From Paenibacillus_AB sp036577625 (GTDB taxonomy: Bacteria; Bacillota; Bacilli; Paenibacillales; NBRC-103111), in assembly GCF_036577625.1 (NCBI RefSeq), contig NZ_JARBDC010000007.1:1-64000 (forward strand): a stretch of 64,000 nucleotides of DNA, written 5' to 3'. Position numbers and translations under genes: made by a program. Positions 1 through 8,919 of this stretch are shown piece after piece. Positions within the stretch are counted from its first letter, which is position 1. Each line of letters begins with the position of its first letter. The notes beneath the pieces are model-generated. The model ran no database searches, was not told the origin of the DNA, and was given only the letters and a program-made list of their open reading frames with translations.

Positions 1-1317
<1,317 letters not shown>

Positions 1318-1434
1318 TTTGGTGATGATGGCGGAGGGGATCCACGCGTTCCCATCCCGAACACGACCGTTAAGCCCTCCAGCGCCGATGGTACTTGGAC
1401 CGCAGGGTCCTGGGAGAGTAGGACGTCGCCAAGC
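1318..1434 (+). rRNA. rrf: 5S rRNA
   Basis: This is a complete 5S gene of about 117 nt. It begins TTTGGTGATGATGGC, carries the conserved CCCATCCCGAACACG loop and AGCGCCGATGGTA segment, and ends GAGAGTAGGACGTCGCCAAGC, which pairs with the start. It is followed at once by an intrinsic terminator, so it is the last gene of this rrn transcript. Confidence 0.95.
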
Positions 1435-1441
1435 GATAAAG

Positions 1442-1478
1442 TCGCCCTTTCGCAGTTTGCGGATGGGCGATTTTTTTT
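1442..1478 (+). terminator. rrn intrinsic terminator
   Basis: TCGCCC (1442) pairs with GGGCGA (1465), followed by eight T. It closes the 16S-5S transcript. Confidence 0.85.
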
Positions 1479-1534
1479 GGTATAAAGAATTTCTATCTTT
1501 TCGGGTCCTTTTTGATGATCCTGTGGTTCGGATG

Positions 1535-2498
1535 GCTGGAAATGTACGCTAAAGGATGCAGCAAGCAGCGCCTTTCGTTTCCATGCCCGGCGTATCCGAG
1601 TCCTGCCGGGCTATTGGAAAAAACCGAACGGGAAAACCTCCTGTTAACTCGCTCTCCTAGCGGCGCCGTTTCGAAATACCGGGAGAAGCTCCCGATAAAA
1701 CGGCGCCGAACCGGCGAAAAGCGCGATTTGGACAAATGTAGCGGGATGTTTTCCCGTTGTTTTGCCCGGAAACGGGAAGTGACCGAAAATAGCGGGAGCA
1801 TTTCCATCTCGTTCCCCGCTCGGCTGTCGTTTCGGCGTGCAGAAAGGTTCGGTTTGCACAGAATAGACCGTCCGTCCCGCCTTCGCTTAAGCGCCAAAGC
1901 CGGAGCAGGTTTCCTGCTGCCGGCGGCGAGACACGGCGATATCGGCTCGTATGACTTGCGCTGGCGTCGTCGGGAGTTGGAGCGGGATTCCTGCTGCCGG
2001 CGGAGAGAAACGGCGATAGCGGCCCGTATGACCTGCGCCGGTGTCGGCGGGAGTGGGAGCGGCCGGTGGCGGGAAACGGCGATACCGGCTCGTATGACCT
2101 GCGCCGGCGTCGTCGGGAGTTGGAGCGGGTTTCCTGCTGCCGGCGGCAGGAAACGGCGTTAGCGGCTCGTATGACTTGCGCTGTCGTCGTCGGGAGTTGG
2201 CGGCGGGGGGCGAGCATGGGGCGGTGGCGGGACTGGCCCCAGGTTCCAAGAGTCTAACGGACATGGCGGCCGCTAATGAGCCTCATTTCGGTTTATTTTG
2301 TTTCTAACGGACACAGGCACAGCTATTTGGCGAAAAACCCCCTGTTGGACGGCGGTTCGGAGCCAATAAGCGCAGGTGGTGTCCGTTACGATTGGAAAAC
2401 GGCCGATTTTCGCGAAATAAGCGTCGTGGTGTCCGTTACGTTTCGGAAGCCGACGGTTTTCGCTCATCCTCGAAATACCTAGATAGACGTTTTTCCCT
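1535..2498. repeat. long intergenic repeat, copy A
   Basis: This 0.96-kb non-coding stretch matches 28299-29020 over nearly its whole length with scattered substitutions. Shared landmarks in the same order are GTACGCTAAAG, GTTAACTCGCTCTCCTAG, GAAATACCGGGAGAAGCTC, GCGGGAGCATTTCCATCTCG, CCTGCTGCCGGCGGC, two TAACGGACA motifs, two TGTCCGTTA motifs and GCTCATCCTCGAAAT. Both strands show only incidental open frames and no recognisable protein or transposase. The extra length relative to the other copy comes from internal tandem duplication. Function unknown; it behaves like a dispersed, possibly structured, genomic repeat. Confidence 0.85.
1903..2205. repeat. tandem repeat, about 4 units of 66-78 bp, inside copy A
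   Basis: Four adjacent imperfect units share CCTGCTGCCGGCGGC, ACGGCGATA and CTCGTATGAC followed by a GCGCYG...GTCGGGAGT tail. The third unit is shorter because it lacks the first segment. The related repeat at 28.3 kb has one unit at the equivalent place, so the array expanded, or contracted, after the two copies separated. Confidence 0.75.
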
Positions 2499-2621
2499 GA
2501 TCGAGCGATTTTCGCCTTTCGTTCCCAGCCCGGCGTACCCTAATGCTGGATCCGTGTCGGTTGTTGCGAATGGAACGAATCGTAGTATGCTTATCGGCGG
2601 AAAAACAAACGTTTTTTCAGG

Positions 2622-2757
2622 CTAACGAATCCGGATATCGCTATCCAGCCCAAAACGGAAGAAAACGAACCGATTTGCCGGCAATAGCGATACTGGAGTT
2701 CGTAATCCAATTCACACCTCCACATTCAGCTCCGATAACGATCTCCGGATTCGTTAG
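2622..2757. repeat. nested inverted repeat
   Basis: CTAACGAATCCGGA at 2622-2635 is exactly complementary to TCCGGATTCGTTAG at 2744-2757. Inside it TATCGCTAT and ATAGCGATA form a second inverted pair. The unit is about 136 bp, non-coding, and lies just before ywaC. It could be a small palindromic element or an RNA hairpin. Confidence 0.55.
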
Positions 2758-2901
2758 TTCGAAACCCAATCAAATCAGTTCGCAAGCGCCCGAAGGGCTT
2801 CTTTTTCTGCACGTTCGCCGAAATCGGTCTTCGGACGGTTTCATCGCCCCGGCAAAACGGGTACGCTAGTACGGAGCGGAAAGTGAGGAAGGAGTCTATC
2901 G

Positions 2902-3660
2902 ATGGCCGCACCCCATATCGAACAACTGAAAAAAATAAGAAACGACATCACCCGATTTATGATGACGTACAAGTTCGCGCTGCAGGAAATGGAGACGAAA
3001 GTCGAAATTTTGCAGGAGGAGTTCCACCTGCTGCACGAGTATAATCCGATCGAGCATACGAAGTCGCGGCTCAAGTCGCCGGAAAGCATCGTGAAGAAGA
3101 TGATCCGCAAAGGATGCGACGTTTCGTTCCCGAGCATGAAGCAGCATATCAAGGACATCGCCGGGCTGCGCATCACGTGCTCGTTCGTCGCCGACATTTA
3201 CCGGATTCGCGATATGCTGTGCAACCAAAGCGATCTGACGCTGATCGAAGAGAAGGACTACATTCGGAATCCGAAGCCGAACGGGTACCGCAGCCTGCAT
3301 CTGCTCGTCGAGGTGCCGGTCCATATGTCCGACCGGCGGGAGAACGTCCTCGTCGAGGTGCAGATCCGCACGATCGCGATGGACTTTTGGGCGAGTCTGG
3401 AGCACAAAATTTTTTACAAATACAACCGGTCCATCCCCGGCCATTTGTTGGACGAATTGAAGGACGCCGCGGATTCGGCGACCGCCCTCGACCGCAAAAT
3501 GGAGCGTCTCCATAAAGAAATCCAGCAAATCAAGGAAGAACGGGCGGCGGACGATATGCAGATCGTGCCGGAGATCGTCATCGACAACCAGCTGTTCAAG
3601 CTGCCGGCCGCGCTGCTGAACCTGATCGGCGACGGAAAACCGGCCGGGGCGGGCGAATAG
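2902..3660 (+). CDS. ywaC: small alarmone synthetase (GTP pyrophosphokinase), YwaC/RelP type
   Basis: It transfers pyrophosphate from ATP to GTP or GDP to make (p)ppGpp and has no hydrolase domain. Recognition rests on the RelA/SpoT synthetase core: KSRLKSPESIVKKM near residue 55, DIAGLRI near 90, PKPNGYRSLHL near 130 and EVQIRTIAMDFWASLEHK near 155. The wording IEHTKSR and RTIAMDFWASLEHKI is that of B. subtilis YwaC (SasA) rather than YjbM. At 252 aa it is longer than the roughly 210 aa of YwaC because of a C-terminal tail after KEEIQQIKEE-like coiled-coil sequence. The ATG at 2902 has a GGAAGGAG site upstream. In B. subtilis this enzyme responds to cell-wall stress; regulation here is not visible. 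Confidence 0.9.
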   Translation: MAAPHIEQLKKIRNDITRFMMTYKFALQEMETKVEILQEEFHLLHEYNPIEHTKSRLKSPESIVKKMIRKGCDVSFPSMKQHIKDIAGLRITCSFVADIYRIRDMLCNQSDLTLIEEKDYIRNPKPNGYRSLHLLVEVPVHMSDRRENVLVEVQIRTIAMDFWASLEHKIFYKYNRSIPGHLLDELKDAADSATALDRKMERLHKEIQQIKEERAADDMQIVPEIVIDNQLFKLPAALLNLIGDGKPAGAGE

Positions 3661-3666
3661 CCGTTT

Positions 3667-3696
3667 TTGGTAAGGCGAAACCGCGGCTGGTATAAT
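3667..3696 (+). promoter_or_regulatory. sigma-A promoter of the esterase gene
   Basis: TTGGTA at 3667 and TATAAT at 3691 with an 18-bp spacer. The -10 is preceded by TG (extended -10). It lies 45 bp before the esterase start. Confidence 0.65.
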
Positions 3697-3741
3697 AGGA
3701 GTTGAACTGCGACTACTACATAGCGTTTGGAGCGTGATCGT

Positions 3742-4548
3742 ATGGCTGTACATCCTGTTCCTTTTTTCTCGGGGGCGCTGTTTGCGAGAATGTCCTGCTT
3801 CGTTTATTTGCCTCCGTCGTACGACCGGTCCGAACGCGCGTACCCGGTCGTTTATTTGCTTCACGGCATGCACGGATGCGAAAGCAGCTGGCTGACGAAA
3901 GGCGGCGCCGAGGACACGTTAGACCGGATGATCGGATCCGGGGAGCTTCGCGAATGCATCGTCGTCATGCCGAACGACGGGGGATACGGTCACGGCACGT
4001 TTTATGTCGATTGGTACGACGGCACCGGCAACTACGAGCAATATGTGCTGTACGATCTCGTTCCGTTCATCGACGCCAATTACCGGACGATTCCGGATCG
4101 GGAGCATCGCGTGATCGGCGGATATTCGATGGGCGGATTCGGCGCGTTTATGCTGGCGCTGCGCCATCCGGAGACGTTTTCGGCCGCGGCGAGCCTGTCC
4201 GGCGCGCTCGGTTCGGCGGGCCAGCTGCCCTATTACGATTTTTCCCGCTCCCAATGGTCCCGCATGATCGGGCCCCGGCACGGCGACTATGCGAAACGGT
4301 ACGACTTGTCGGTGCTCAGCGAGCAGCGGCTGGAGGCGGCGAACCGGCCGGCGCTGTACTTCGACTGCGGCAGGGAAGACGGGTTATATCCGATGAACGT
4401 CCAGTTTAAGCAGCATTTGGAACGGATCGGCTACGAGCACGAATACGCCGAATTCGAAGGTCAGCATAATTGGGCGTACTGGACGGAGCATTTGGCGGAT
4501 ACGCTGCGGTTTTTCGAACGGCGATGGGGCGAATCGGCCGGCGACTAA
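3742..4548 (+). CDS. esterase of the alpha/beta-hydrolase EstA/FrmB-like family
   Basis: A cytoplasmic serine hydrolase of the putative-esterase (esterase D-like) family, acting on carboxylic esters; the natural substrate cannot be told. Visible features: VVYLLHGMHG (oxyanion-hole region, about residue 35), YSMGGFGAF with the nucleophile Ser in GYSMGG, CGREDGLY (likely acid Asp) and GQHNWAYW carrying the catalytic His. No signal peptide. ATG 3742 is preferred over an in-frame TTG at 3727 because GGAG (3729-3732) sits 9 bases before it. It is monocistronic between its own promoter and a terminator at 4688. Confidence 0.8.
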   Translation: MAVHPVPFFSGALFARMSCFVYLPPSYDRSERAYPVVYLLHGMHGCESSWLTKGGAEDTLDRMIGSGELRECIVVMPNDGGYGHGTFYVDWYDGTGNYEQYVLYDLVPFIDANYRTIPDREHRVIGGYSMGGFGAFMLALRHPETFSAAASLSGALGSAGQLPYYDFSRSQWSRMIGPRHGDYAKRYDLSVLSEQRLEAANRPALYFDCGREDGLYPMNVQFKQHLERIGYEHEYAEFEGQHNWAYWTEHLADTLRFFERRWGESAGD

Positions 4549-4687
4549 AGCGTCGGCATCGTCGAACGCGGGCGCGCCGGCGATCGGGCCGGCTGCAGGT
4601 ACGGCGAGTATTTTGCTTCCATGCATCGTCGCAAGGTTGGAATCGGAGCGGCGCGGTCCGAACCCGCGCTCGCAAATCATAGGCATG

Positions 4688-4715
4688 AAGCGCTCTGCAG
4701 GAAGAGCGCTTTTTG
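4688..4715 (+). terminator. intrinsic terminator after the esterase gene
   Basis: AAGCGCTCT pairs with AGAGCGCTT, followed by a T run, about 140 bp after the esterase stop. Confidence 0.75.
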
Positions 4716-4759
4716 GCGTTTCTCCCGATTATTGCCGGGAAAGATTGTTGTTTCGGCGA

Positions 4760-4788
4760 TTGACGGTTTCGGGCGGAGCGATTATGAT
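4760..4788 (+). promoter_or_regulatory. sigma-A promoter
   Basis: TTGACG (4760) and TATGAT (4783) with a 17-bp spacer, 44 bp before the ATG at 4832. Both boxes are one base from consensus. Confidence 0.75.
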
Positions 4789-4831
4789 GTTAATAAGTTG
4801 TAAAAAACATGTATGAGACAGGTGATTTTTG

Positions 4832-6580
4832 ATGATCCATTTCATATGGAACGAGAGGCAGGCGGAGGAATGCTGGGAGCAGGGCCGGGATGCATACGCG
4901 CCTTATTTGTTCGAGATCCTGAAACAGGCGGGTATTTCTTATAAAGCATGGTCGCCGGAAGCGTGGCTGAACGAGAAGCCGGAGGGCGTGACGATCGTGG
5001 CGGGGCTCGATCGCCGGGCGAATTGGGGCGAGCTGTTTCAAGCCTACTGCGAGAGCGGGAACGCGGTGCTGGCCATCGGAGATACGTACGGGCTCGATCA
5101 GGCGCTCGGGGTGCAAAAGGCGCGCGCGGTCAAGGAAGGATGGATCGACTGGCAGGAAGCGCCGCTTGCGGACGGCCTGCTGAGCTCGTTTCATTTTTTC
5201 GGAGCGGCGCTCGTGAAGGCGGCGGACGGGGTCGAGACGAATGGCGCAATCACGCTGCGAAACGGGACGGCCACCTCCCATCCGGCCGTCACGGTCAAAG
5301 CTTATCCGAAAGGAGCCGCCGCCTTGCTTGCGGTCGACCTTGCGCGCACGTTTTGCCTGATTCAGCAAGGCGTCCCGGTCGTGAAGGACGGCGTTCCGTC
5401 GCCGGACGGCTCGGGACTGATCAATGACGATATTTTCAAAACCGACGACGGAAGCGTGCTCGACTGGGACCGCGACCGCGCGGCGGCCGTCCCGGACGGC
5501 GTTCCGTTCTATCTTCATCCGATCGTGGACGAATTCCGCATTTTGTTCATCCGGCTGCTGCACCGTCTGAGTGAAGCGGTTTCCCGGACGCTTGCGCAGG
5601 TTTGGTTTTGGCCGGAAGGCCTCGAGGCGGTCGGCCATATTTCGCACGATACGGACGGCAACGCCCCCCATGCGGCCGACATGATGCTGGACCGGCTGAA
5701 GGAAGCCGGAATTCGTTCGAGCTGGTGCGTCATTATGCCGGGCTATCCGGAGCTGATTTATAGGCGGATTATCGCCGAAGGCCACGAGATGGCTTTGCAC
5801 TACAACGCGTTGGAAACGGACGGCTGCCGTTGGGACGAGAAGCTGTTCAACGAACAGCTCGCCGCCCTGCAAAGCCAGATGGAGGCGCTGAACGAGCCTG
5901 TCCGGATTTGGACGAACAAAAACCACTATTTGCGCTGGGAAGGCGGCGTGCAGTTTTTCAAATGGTGCGAACGGGCGGGCATCGTCGTCGAGCAAAGCAA
6001 AGGCGGGACGAAGCAGGGCAACAAAGGCTTTTTGGCGGGTACGTGCCATCCGTATTTGCCGATGTCGGACAGCTCGGAGCGCAACCGGCTCATGGACGTA
6101 TACAGCAATCCGACGCTGGCCTGGGATCCTCCGGTGCCGCTTCGCTGTACGATGGACGAAGGAAAGGCGCTGCTCGATCGCAGCAAAGACGTTTACGGCG
6201 TCGCCCATTTTCTGTATCATCCGGCGACGCTGGCCGCTGTGGGAGAAGGCTTCGTGGAGCTGGTCCGGTACGGGGAGGAGCAAGGGTTGGCGTGGTGGAC
6301 GTCGCTCGAGCTGTATGAATGGCTGCAGCTGCGCAGAACCGTCGAAGCCGTGGTGGAAAATGGGGTTTTGCGCATTACGGCGGAATGCGCATGCAAGGGG
6401 CTGACCGTCATGCTGCCTCCGGACGCCGCATTGCCGCAAGGCGAAGCCGCAGCCGCAGCCGTCGTCCGCAGCGTCCGCATGGTCAAACGGTACGGCATGC
6501 CGCTGCAGCAGCTGATCGTCGACGTTCCGGCGGGCGAAACGGCCATTCCGCTTCGCGACGCATCCCGCGCGGCGGTGTAA
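4832..6580 (+). CDS. polysaccharide-deacetylase-like protein, function unproven
   Basis: A 582-aa soluble protein without signal peptide. The middle part reads VGHISHDTDGNAPHAADMMLD, resembling the metal-binding HDxD start of the NodB/polysaccharide deacetylase fold. It is followed by strand-like segments (SSWCVIMPGY, GHEMALHYNALE, WTNKNHYLRWEG) in the spacing expected of a TIM-barrel-like deacetylase. The N-terminal 200 residues look like a glutamine-amidotransferase-type Rossmann domain (VTIVAGLDRR, VLAIGDTYGL). The first codon pair is TTG-ATG; the ATG at 4832 was chosen, with CAGGTGA 7 bases upstream. Own promoter and terminator, so transcribed alone. Substrate unknown; the family call is tentative. 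Confidence 0.55.
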   Translation: MIHFIWNERQAEECWEQGRDAYAPYLFEILKQAGISYKAWSPEAWLNEKPEGVTIVAGLDRRANWGELFQAYCESGNAVLAIGDTYGLDQALGVQKARAVKEGWIDWQEAPLADGLLSSFHFFGAALVKAADGVETNGAITLRNGTATSHPAVTVKAYPKGAAALLAVDLARTFCLIQQGVPVVKDGVPSPDGSGLINDDIFKTDDGSVLDWDRDRAAAVPDGVPFYLHPIVDEFRILFIRLLHRLSEAVSRTLAQVWFWPEGLEAVGHISHDTDGNAPHAADMMLDRLKEAGIRSSWCVIMPGYPELIYRRIIAEGHEMALHYNALETDGCRWDEKLFNEQLAALQSQMEALNEPVRIWTNKNHYLRWEGGVQFFKWCERAGIVVEQSKGGTKQGNKGFLAGTCHPYLPMSDSSERNRLMDVYSNPTLAWDPPVPLRCTMDEGKALLDRSKDVYGVAHFLYHPATLAAVGEGFVELVRYGEEQGLAWWTSLELYEWLQLRRTVEAVVENGVLRITAECACKGLTVMLPPDAALPQGEAAAAAVVRSVRMVKRYGMPLQQLIVDVPAGETAIPLRDASRAAV

Positions 6581-6591
6581 CCGGAACAGAT

Positions 6592-6625
6592 GCCGTCTCT
6601 TCTTGACGAAGGGACGGCTTTTTTT
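6592..6625 (+). terminator. intrinsic terminator
   Basis: GCCGTCTCT pairs with AGGGACGGC (allowing G-T), followed by seven T, directly after the preceding stop codon. Confidence 0.8.
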
Positions 6626-6750
6626 GCCGGTTTCGGGACTTCCCGTATCGGTTCCCGAGCTCCCGGGCATAGGGAGCTTTTTCCGTTTCGAAGGGCCGAT
6701 CCGGCGGCCGAAAAACGACTTTCGACAAAACCCGTTCCGTTTTGCGAATG

Positions 6751-6795
6751 AAATACGAACTTTTGAACAATATGGACACAATAATGTTCGTCTTT
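6751..6795 (+). promoter_or_regulatory. two inverted PurR boxes of the pur operon
   Basis: AAATACGAACTTT (6751-6763) and, on the other strand, AAAGACGAACATT (6783-6795) match the Bacillus PurR box with its central CGAA. They face each other just upstream of the -35 at 6801, the geometry known from B. subtilis purE. PurR bound here represses the operon and is released by PRPP. The PurR gene itself is not in the window. Confidence 0.8.
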
Positions 6796-6800
6796 TTAAG

Positions 6801-6830
6801 TTGACACGGCAATGTCAACATTGATAAACT
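6801..6830 (+). promoter_or_regulatory. sigma-A promoter of the pur operon
   Basis: Consensus TTGACA (6801) and TAAACT (6825) with an 18-bp spacer. The -35 is also half of TTGACA...TGTCAA, a small inverted repeat. The transcript would enter the riboswitch about 35 bases later. Confidence 0.7.
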
Positions 6831-6865
6831 AAACATGCAGCAACATAAATCGGATATTGCCTGAA

Positions 6866-6945
6866 CGTTTTCTCGTATAACCCCGGGGATATGGCCCGGA
6901 AGTCTCTACCCAAAAACCTTAAATTTTTGGACTACGAGCGAACCT
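6866..6945 (+). promoter_or_regulatory. purine riboswitch, guanine/hypoxanthine type
   Basis: The aptamer core is clear: CTCGTATAA, the P2 arm CCGGGGATATGGCCCGG, AAGTCTCTACC, the P3 arm with ACCTTAAAT, and GGACTACGAG closing P1 (6872-6876 with 6934-6938). The base that reads the ligand is C at 6932, which specifies guanine or hypoxanthine; adenine switches have T there. It precedes an intrinsic terminator, so ligand binding should switch the pur operon off by premature termination. Confidence 0.95.
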
Positions 6946-6951
6946 GATAGT

Positions 6952-6990
6952 GGAATGGGACGCCTTCCCGGCGCTCCGGCATTCCCTTTT
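6952..6990 (+). terminator. riboswitch-controlled attenuator
   Basis: GGAATGGGACGCC folds back on GGCG-CTCC-GCATTCC and is followed by CTTTTTC. The hairpin begins a few bases after riboswitch P1, as expected for a transcriptional OFF switch. Pairing has bulges; the T run is short but clean. Confidence 0.75.
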
Positions 6991-7132
6991 TCGGTTCCGC
7001 GAAGCGGAAGCGGCCCTTCCAGAAGCTTACGTCCACCCGGCAGACGCCCCGCGCCTGTCGCTGGACTTTTTCTTTTTTGTCGGCCGCCGGTTATGCCGGT
7101 TGCCGCTACATTTTATCGAAAGAAGGTTGGTT

Positions 7133-7630
7133 ATGGCGGCGAAAGTAGGCGTTATTATGGGAAGCAGCTCCGATTGGCCGACGATGAAGCACGCGTGCGA
7201 CGTACTCGACGAGCTTCAGGTGCCGTACGAGAAAAAGGTCGTATCCGCGCACCGGACTCCGGATTTGATGTTCGAATACGCGGAGTCGGCGCGCGAGCGC
7301 GGCCTAAAGGTGATCATAGCGGGCGCGGGCGGCGCGGCGCATTTGCCCGGCATGGTGGCGTCGAAGACGGTGCTTCCGGTCATCGGCGTGCCGGTGAAGT
7401 CGTCGAATTTGAACGGCCTCGATTCGCTGCTGTCGATCGTGCAAATGCCTGGCGGCATTCCGGTCGCGACCGTGGCCATCGGCAACGCGGGGGCGACGAA
7501 CGCCGGACTGCTCGCCGCCCAAATCATCGGCGCCCACGATCCCGAGCTGATGGACCGGCTCGCGCAGCGGCGCGAGCAGCTGCGGCAGCACGTGCTGCAA
7601 ATGAGCGAGACGTTGGGGGCGGATGAGTGA
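7133..7630 (+). CDS. purE: N5-carboxyaminoimidazole ribonucleotide mutase
   Basis: PurE moves the carboxyl group of N5-CAIR to carbon 4, giving CAIR, in de novo purine synthesis. The 165-aa protein shows the class I signature: VGVIMGSSSDWPTM at residue 5, VVSAHRTPD near 38, IAGAGGAAHLPGM near 70, and the SLLSIVQMPGGIPVATVAIG block near 110. The reading frame is open further upstream into the leader, but ATG 7133 is chosen for the GAAAGAAGG site and agreement with family length. First gene of a thirteen-gene operon; it overlaps purK by one base (TGATG). Confidence 0.97.
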   Translation: MAAKVGVIMGSSSDWPTMKHACDVLDELQVPYEKKVVSAHRTPDLMFEYAESARERGLKVIIAGAGGAAHLPGMVASKTVLPVIGVPVKSSNLNGLDSLLSIVQMPGGIPVATVAIGNAGATNAGLLAAQIIGAHDPELMDRLAQRREQLRQHVLQMSETLGADE

Positions 7631-8787
7631 TGGCCCGCGAACGAAAAACGGTGCTGCCGGGCGGCACGATCGGGGTGCTGGGCGGAGGCCAGCTCGGCCG
7701 GATGCTGGCGCTTGCCGGACGGGCGATGGGCTACCGGTTCGCGACGCTCGATCCGACCGAAGATTCGCCGCTCGGGCAGGTGGCCGACGAGCAAATCGTC
7801 GCCGCTTATCATGACGCCGACGCGGCGAAGCGGCTGGCGGCAATTTCCGACGTTATCACGTACGAGTTCGAGAACGTCGACGCCGCCGTGGCCGGTATGC
7901 TGACGAGCGAATGCTACGTGCCGCAAGGCAGCGAGCTGCTATACACGACGCAGCACCGGCTGCGCGAGAAGCGGGCGATCGAGGCGGCCGGCGTCAAGGT
8001 GGCGCCGTATCGCGAAATTCGCAGCGAGGAAGAGCTGCTGGGCGCGGTTCGCGAGTTCGGCACGCCGTGCGTGCTCAAGACCGCGACCGGCGGCTACGAC
8101 GGCAAGGGCCAGTGGGTCATCCGCGCGGAAAGCGAAGTCCCGGAGGCGTACGACACGCTCGCCAAAGCGAAAACGGAGCTCGTTCTGGAAAAGTTCATCC
8201 GGTTCGAGAAAGAACTGTCGGTCATCGCGGCGAGAAGCCCGCGAGGGGAAATAAAAGCGTTCCCCGCGGCGGAAAATATTCACGTCGACAATATTTTGCA
8301 CCTGTCCATCGTCCCGGCCCGCGCTCACGCGGACGTGCTGGCGGAGGCCGAGAAGATGGCGGTCCGCATCGCCGAATCGATGGAGGCGATCGGCCTGCTG
8401 GCGGTCGAAATGTTTTTGACCGCGGACGGCGAACTGTTCGTCAACGAGCTGGCGCCGCGGCCGCACAATTCCGGACACTATACGATGGAGGCGTGCCGGA
8501 CGTCCCAGTTCGAGCAGCATGTGCGGGCGATATGCAACTTGCCGCTCGGGCCGGTCGAGCTGCTGACGCCGGTCGTCATGGCGAACGTTTTGGGCGAGCA
8601 CGTCGCGCCGCTGCTGGACTGGATGGGCGAGGAAGCGGGCTTGCCGGAGGGCGTTGCCGCGAAGGTGCACTTGTACGGCAAGCATGAGGCGAAGGCGAAA
8701 CGGAAAATGGGCCACGTCAACCTGCTGACGGACGACGTGGAGAAAGCGATCCGCTGGGTCGAAAGCTCGGCGATATGGCAAAGGTAA
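7630..8787 (+). CDS. purK: N5-carboxyaminoimidazole ribonucleotide synthase
   Basis: PurK carboxylates AIR to N5-CAIR with ATP and bicarbonate, the partner step of PurE. It is an ATP-grasp enzyme of about 385 aa. IGVLGGGQLGRML (N-terminal nucleotide fold), VLKTATGGYDGKGQ near 155, VLEKFIRFEKELSVI (ATP loop) and FVNELAPRPHNSGHYT near 270 are all present. A GTG at 7627 is an alternative first codon three bases earlier. GGGGGCGG inside the purE end is the ribosome site, so the two genes are translationally coupled. A 132-bp gap without promoter or terminator follows. Confidence 0.97.
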   Translation: MARERKTVLPGGTIGVLGGGQLGRMLALAGRAMGYRFATLDPTEDSPLGQVADEQIVAAYHDADAAKRLAAISDVITYEFENVDAAVAGMLTSECYVPQGSELLYTTQHRLREKRAIEAAGVKVAPYREIRSEEELLGAVREFGTPCVLKTATGGYDGKGQWVIRAESEVPEAYDTLAKAKTELVLEKFIRFEKELSVIAARSPRGEIKAFPAAENIHVDNILHLSIVPARAHADVLAEAEKMAVRIAESMEAIGLLAVEMFLTADGELFVNELAPRPHNSGHYTMEACRTSQFEQHVRAICNLPLGPVELLTPVVMANVLGEHVAPLLDWMGEEAGLPEGVAAKVHLYGKHEAKAKRKMGHVNLLTDDVEKAIRWVESSAIWQR

Positions 8788-8919
8788 CCCGCCTTAGGGA
8801 CGGAAAGTAAGTCCTTTATTCAATAAATAGAAGCGAAAGAGCGGCAAATAGCGGATATCGTTCCGTAACGACGCCGATTTCGCGGATTAAGCGAGATTAC
8901 AATCGGAGGTAGGACCTAC

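Noticed and set aside
1512..2264. Several 60-216 codon frames in repeat copy A
   Set aside because: Frames exist on both strands over the tandem units, are not preserved in copy B and encode low-complexity sequence.
4790..6781. 663-codon minus-strand frame opposite the deacetylase-like gene, and similar long antisense frames opposite purB, purL and rlmCD
   Set aside because: GC-rich coding DNA routinely gives long antisense frames. The sense proteins are recognisable or have good starts and promoters; the antisense ones are Arg/His-rich with none.
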